The notes beneath the pieces are model-generated. The model searched no databases and was not told the origin of the DNA. It saw only the letters and a list, made by a program, of their open reading frames with translations. DNA of 64,000 bases from Streptomyces aurantiogriseus (lineage in GTDB: Bacteria > Actinomycetota > Actinomycetes > Streptomycetales > Streptomycetaceae): positions 558,001 through 622,000 of the forward strand of contig NZ_BMSX01000003.1 of NCBI RefSeq assembly GCF_014649375.1, read 5' to 3'. A program made the translations under genes and the position numbers. Shown here piece after piece: positions 62,536-64,000 of this stretch. Every line of letters starts with the position of its first letter. Within the stretch, counting starts at the first letter, position 1.

Positions 62536-63318
62536 ATGGTAGGGGCTCCACTGGACACCACCAGAGCCGACAGGGGAGGTGCGGCTGCACCTGTGGACCG
62601 GGGAGGAGTGCTGCGGCGCTTCCTCGGGTCGGCGGGCAAGCCGAAATCCGTGAACGACACTGCTGACCACAGCCACGCCGCCGGTCCTGCGGCCGGCCAC
62701 GCCCAGACCGCGACCTTCTCCACCGACGCGGACGGGCAGGCGTGGACTCCGCCCACGTGGGAGGAGATCGTCAGCATGCACAGCGGCCGGGTCTACCGGC
62801 TCGCCTACCGGCTCACCGGCAACCAGCACGACGCCGAGGACCTCACCCAGGAGGTCTTCGTCCGCGTCTTCCGCTCCCTGTCGACCTACACGCCGGGCAC
62901 CTTCGAGGGCTGGCTGCACCGCATCACCACCAACCTCTTCCTGGACATGGTCCGCCGCAAGCAGCGCATCCGCTTCGACGCGCTCGGCGACGACGCCGCA
63001 GAGCGGCTGGCCAGCAAGGAGCCCACCCCGCAGCAGGTCTTCAACGACGCCCACTTCGACGCGGACGTCCAGCAGGCCCTCGACACCCTGGCGCCCGAGT
63101 TCCGCGCCGCGGTCGTCCTGTGCGACATCGAAGGACTGTCGTACGAGGAGATCGCCGCGACCCTCGGCGTCAAGCTCGGCACGGTCCGTTCGCGGATCCA
63201 CCGCGGCCGTTCCCAGCTGCGCAAGGCGCTCGCGCATCGCTCGCCCGAGGCACGCGCGGAGCGGCGTTCCTTCATGGCCCGTGTGCCCGCTCTGGGGGGA
63301 GGGGGCGCGACCGCGTGA
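62536..63318 (+). CDS. sigE: ECF sigma factor, SigE type
   Basis: This 260-residue sigma factor has an N-terminal extension of about 75 residues. Region 2 is [19 protein letters not shown], then [12 protein letters not shown]; region 4 is [20 protein letters not shown]. The ATG at 62536 has GAGGTGG upstream. A TTG at 62419 could add 39 residues, but the stretch between has poor third-position GC (for example AGA TCA AAT TCT), so it looks like promoter or leader. The anti-sigma gene overlaps its stop. Neighbours match the mycobacterial sigE locus; the symbol does not refer to S. coelicolor SCO3356. Confidence 0.85.
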   Translation: MVGAPLDTTRADRGGAAAPVDRGGVLRRFLGSAGKPKSVNDTADHSHAAGPAAGHAQTATFSTDADGQAWTPPTWEEIVSMHSGRVYRLAYRLTGNQHDAEDLTQEVFVRVFRSLSTYTPGTFEGWLHRITTNLFLDMVRRKQRIRFDALGDDAAERLASKEPTPQQVFNDAHFDADVQQALDTLAPEFRAAVVLCDIEGLSYEEIAATLGVKLGTVRSRIHRGRSQLRKALAHRSPEARAERRSFMARVPALGGGGATA

Positions 63319-64000
63319 GTGGATCCCGTCCTACCCCGGCAGAGCAGCACCTCGGCGACCGACTGTCCGCCCTCGTGGACGGCGAGCTCGGTCATGACAC
63401 ACGCGAGCGCGTCCTGGCGCACGTGGCGACCTGCCCCAAATGCAAGGCGGAGGTCGACGCGCAGCGCCGGCTGAAGAACGTCTTCGCGGAAGTGGCCCCA
63501 CCCGCCCCCTCCGAGAGTTTCCTGGCCCGTCTCCAGGGACTCCCCGGGGGAGGTGACACGGACGGCGGCGGTATGCCGCTCGGGGGAGGATTCGACGACC
63601 GCTTCGGCTCCCGCCCCGGAGCGTCCGGAGTCTTCGGAATGAGACGGGACGAGCCGTTCGAGTTCGGCTACCTCCCCGCGCGGGGTCACGACTCCGTGCT
63701 CACTCCCTCCTCGGACCGCGGCTTCCGTATCCACCCCGTCGGCCGCGGCGACGCCGAGCGCTCCCGCAGCCTGCGGTTCGCCTTCGTCGCCGCCGGCGCG
63801 GTGTCGCTGGCCGCGATCGCCCTGGGCGGAGTGAACGCCGGCGCCCCGGTCGACACGGACGCCCGCGGCGGCTCCGGCAGCAATGTGACCCCGGCCCGCA
63901 CCCCCGGCACCGGCTCCACCCCAGCCCCGGACAACCAGCGCCGCCGTACCACCGCGCCGCTGCTCGTCCAGAGCGGCCAACTGCTCGGCGAGACCCCGGT
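63315..64000 (+). CDS. rseA: Zinc-finger anti-sigma factor, RseA-like (3' end outside window)
   Basis: The frame from GTG 63315 (overlapping the sigma stop as GTGA) is open to the window end. The zinc anti-sigma motif H-x3-C-x2-C is present (HVATCPKC; His36, Cys40, Cys43), after the helix [19 protein letters not shown] disordered Gly-rich segment and one membrane helix (about 153-174) follow, with an extracytoplasmic tail. It is expected to hold the preceding sigma factor at the membrane until a wall or redox signal releases it. At least 228 residues are visible. Confidence 0.9.
   Translation, partial: MSGSRPTPAEQHLGDRLSALVDGELGHDTRERVLAHVATCPKCKAEVDAQRRLKNVFAEVAPPAPSESFLARLQGLPGGGDTDGGGMPLGGGFDDRFGSRPGASGVFGMRRDEPFEFGYLPARGHDSVLTPSSDRGFRIHPVGRGDAERSRSLRFAFVAAGAVSLAAIALGGVNAGAPVDTDARGGSGSNVTPARTPGTGSTPAPDNQRRRTTAPLLVQSGQLLGETP

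Overview
The window is high-GC actinobacterial chromosome, almost certainly Streptomyces. Supporting signs are GC-rich third codon positions, frequent GTG starts with ATGA/GTGA stop-start overlaps, SpoIIE-type phosphatases and RsbW-like ATPases, an XRE-DUF5753/DUF397 regulatory trio, mycothiol synthesis (mshB), and rare TTA codons confined to accessory genes. From memory, gene order resembles the S. coelicolor region around sdh, bldK, mshB and the SigE-type sigma gene. The right end resembles the M. tuberculosis dapE-folP2-tag-sigE-rseA block. These are recollections; no database was searched.

Layout. Bases 1-8.7 kb: an RsbW-like ATPase, a PAS-GAF-SpoIIE-ATPase sensor, a membrane protein related to TPM-domain proteins but lacking the TPM domain, a GH18-like membrane-anchored protein, an APH-like kinase and a methyltransferase. 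8.7-12.6 kb (minus strand): a small coiled-coil gene followed by a Sdh1-type succinate dehydrogenase (anchor-sdhA-sdhB). 12.9-17.2 kb: a large solute-binding lipoprotein and typA. 17.8-29.5 kb: two complete oligopeptide ABC operons in tandem (binding protein, two permeases, two ATPases each). The first lies where bldK is expected. 29.8-32.3 kb: a prolyl-oligopeptidase-type peptidase and a 64-residue membrane protein.

32.4-42.7 kb is an accessory island. It has broken ISAs1 and IS5 transposases, a 165-bp inverted repeat around a TTA-containing S41-type lipoprotein gene, a truncated gene end, the XRE/DUF397/ATPase trio (the ATPase frameshifted at its C-terminus), a membrane-anchored STAND NTPase with 14 WD40 repeats and a TTA codon, a NIPSNAP-like protein, an HTH/zinc-ribbon protein, and a frameshifted Rpn-type nuclease. 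This is the least ordinary stretch. The STAND gene is the best candidate for an uncharacterised signalling or defence function, but no partner gene proves it.

42.9-64 kb is core again: mshB; a large peptidoglycan-binding-like protein with a 480-residue low-complexity cytoplasmic tail; an ABC exporter with its own two-component system; a SirB1/GNAT pair; ferredoxin; dapC and dapE (lysine/diaminopimelate); a LOG protein; a FolP2-type dihydropteroate synthase homologue; a DivIVA-like protein; tag; an enoyl-CoA hydratase; DUF3117; an O-methyltransferase that appears to start at ATT; and an ECF sigma factor overlapping its zinc-finger anti-sigma gene, which runs off the window. Strong hairpins mark most transcription-unit ends.
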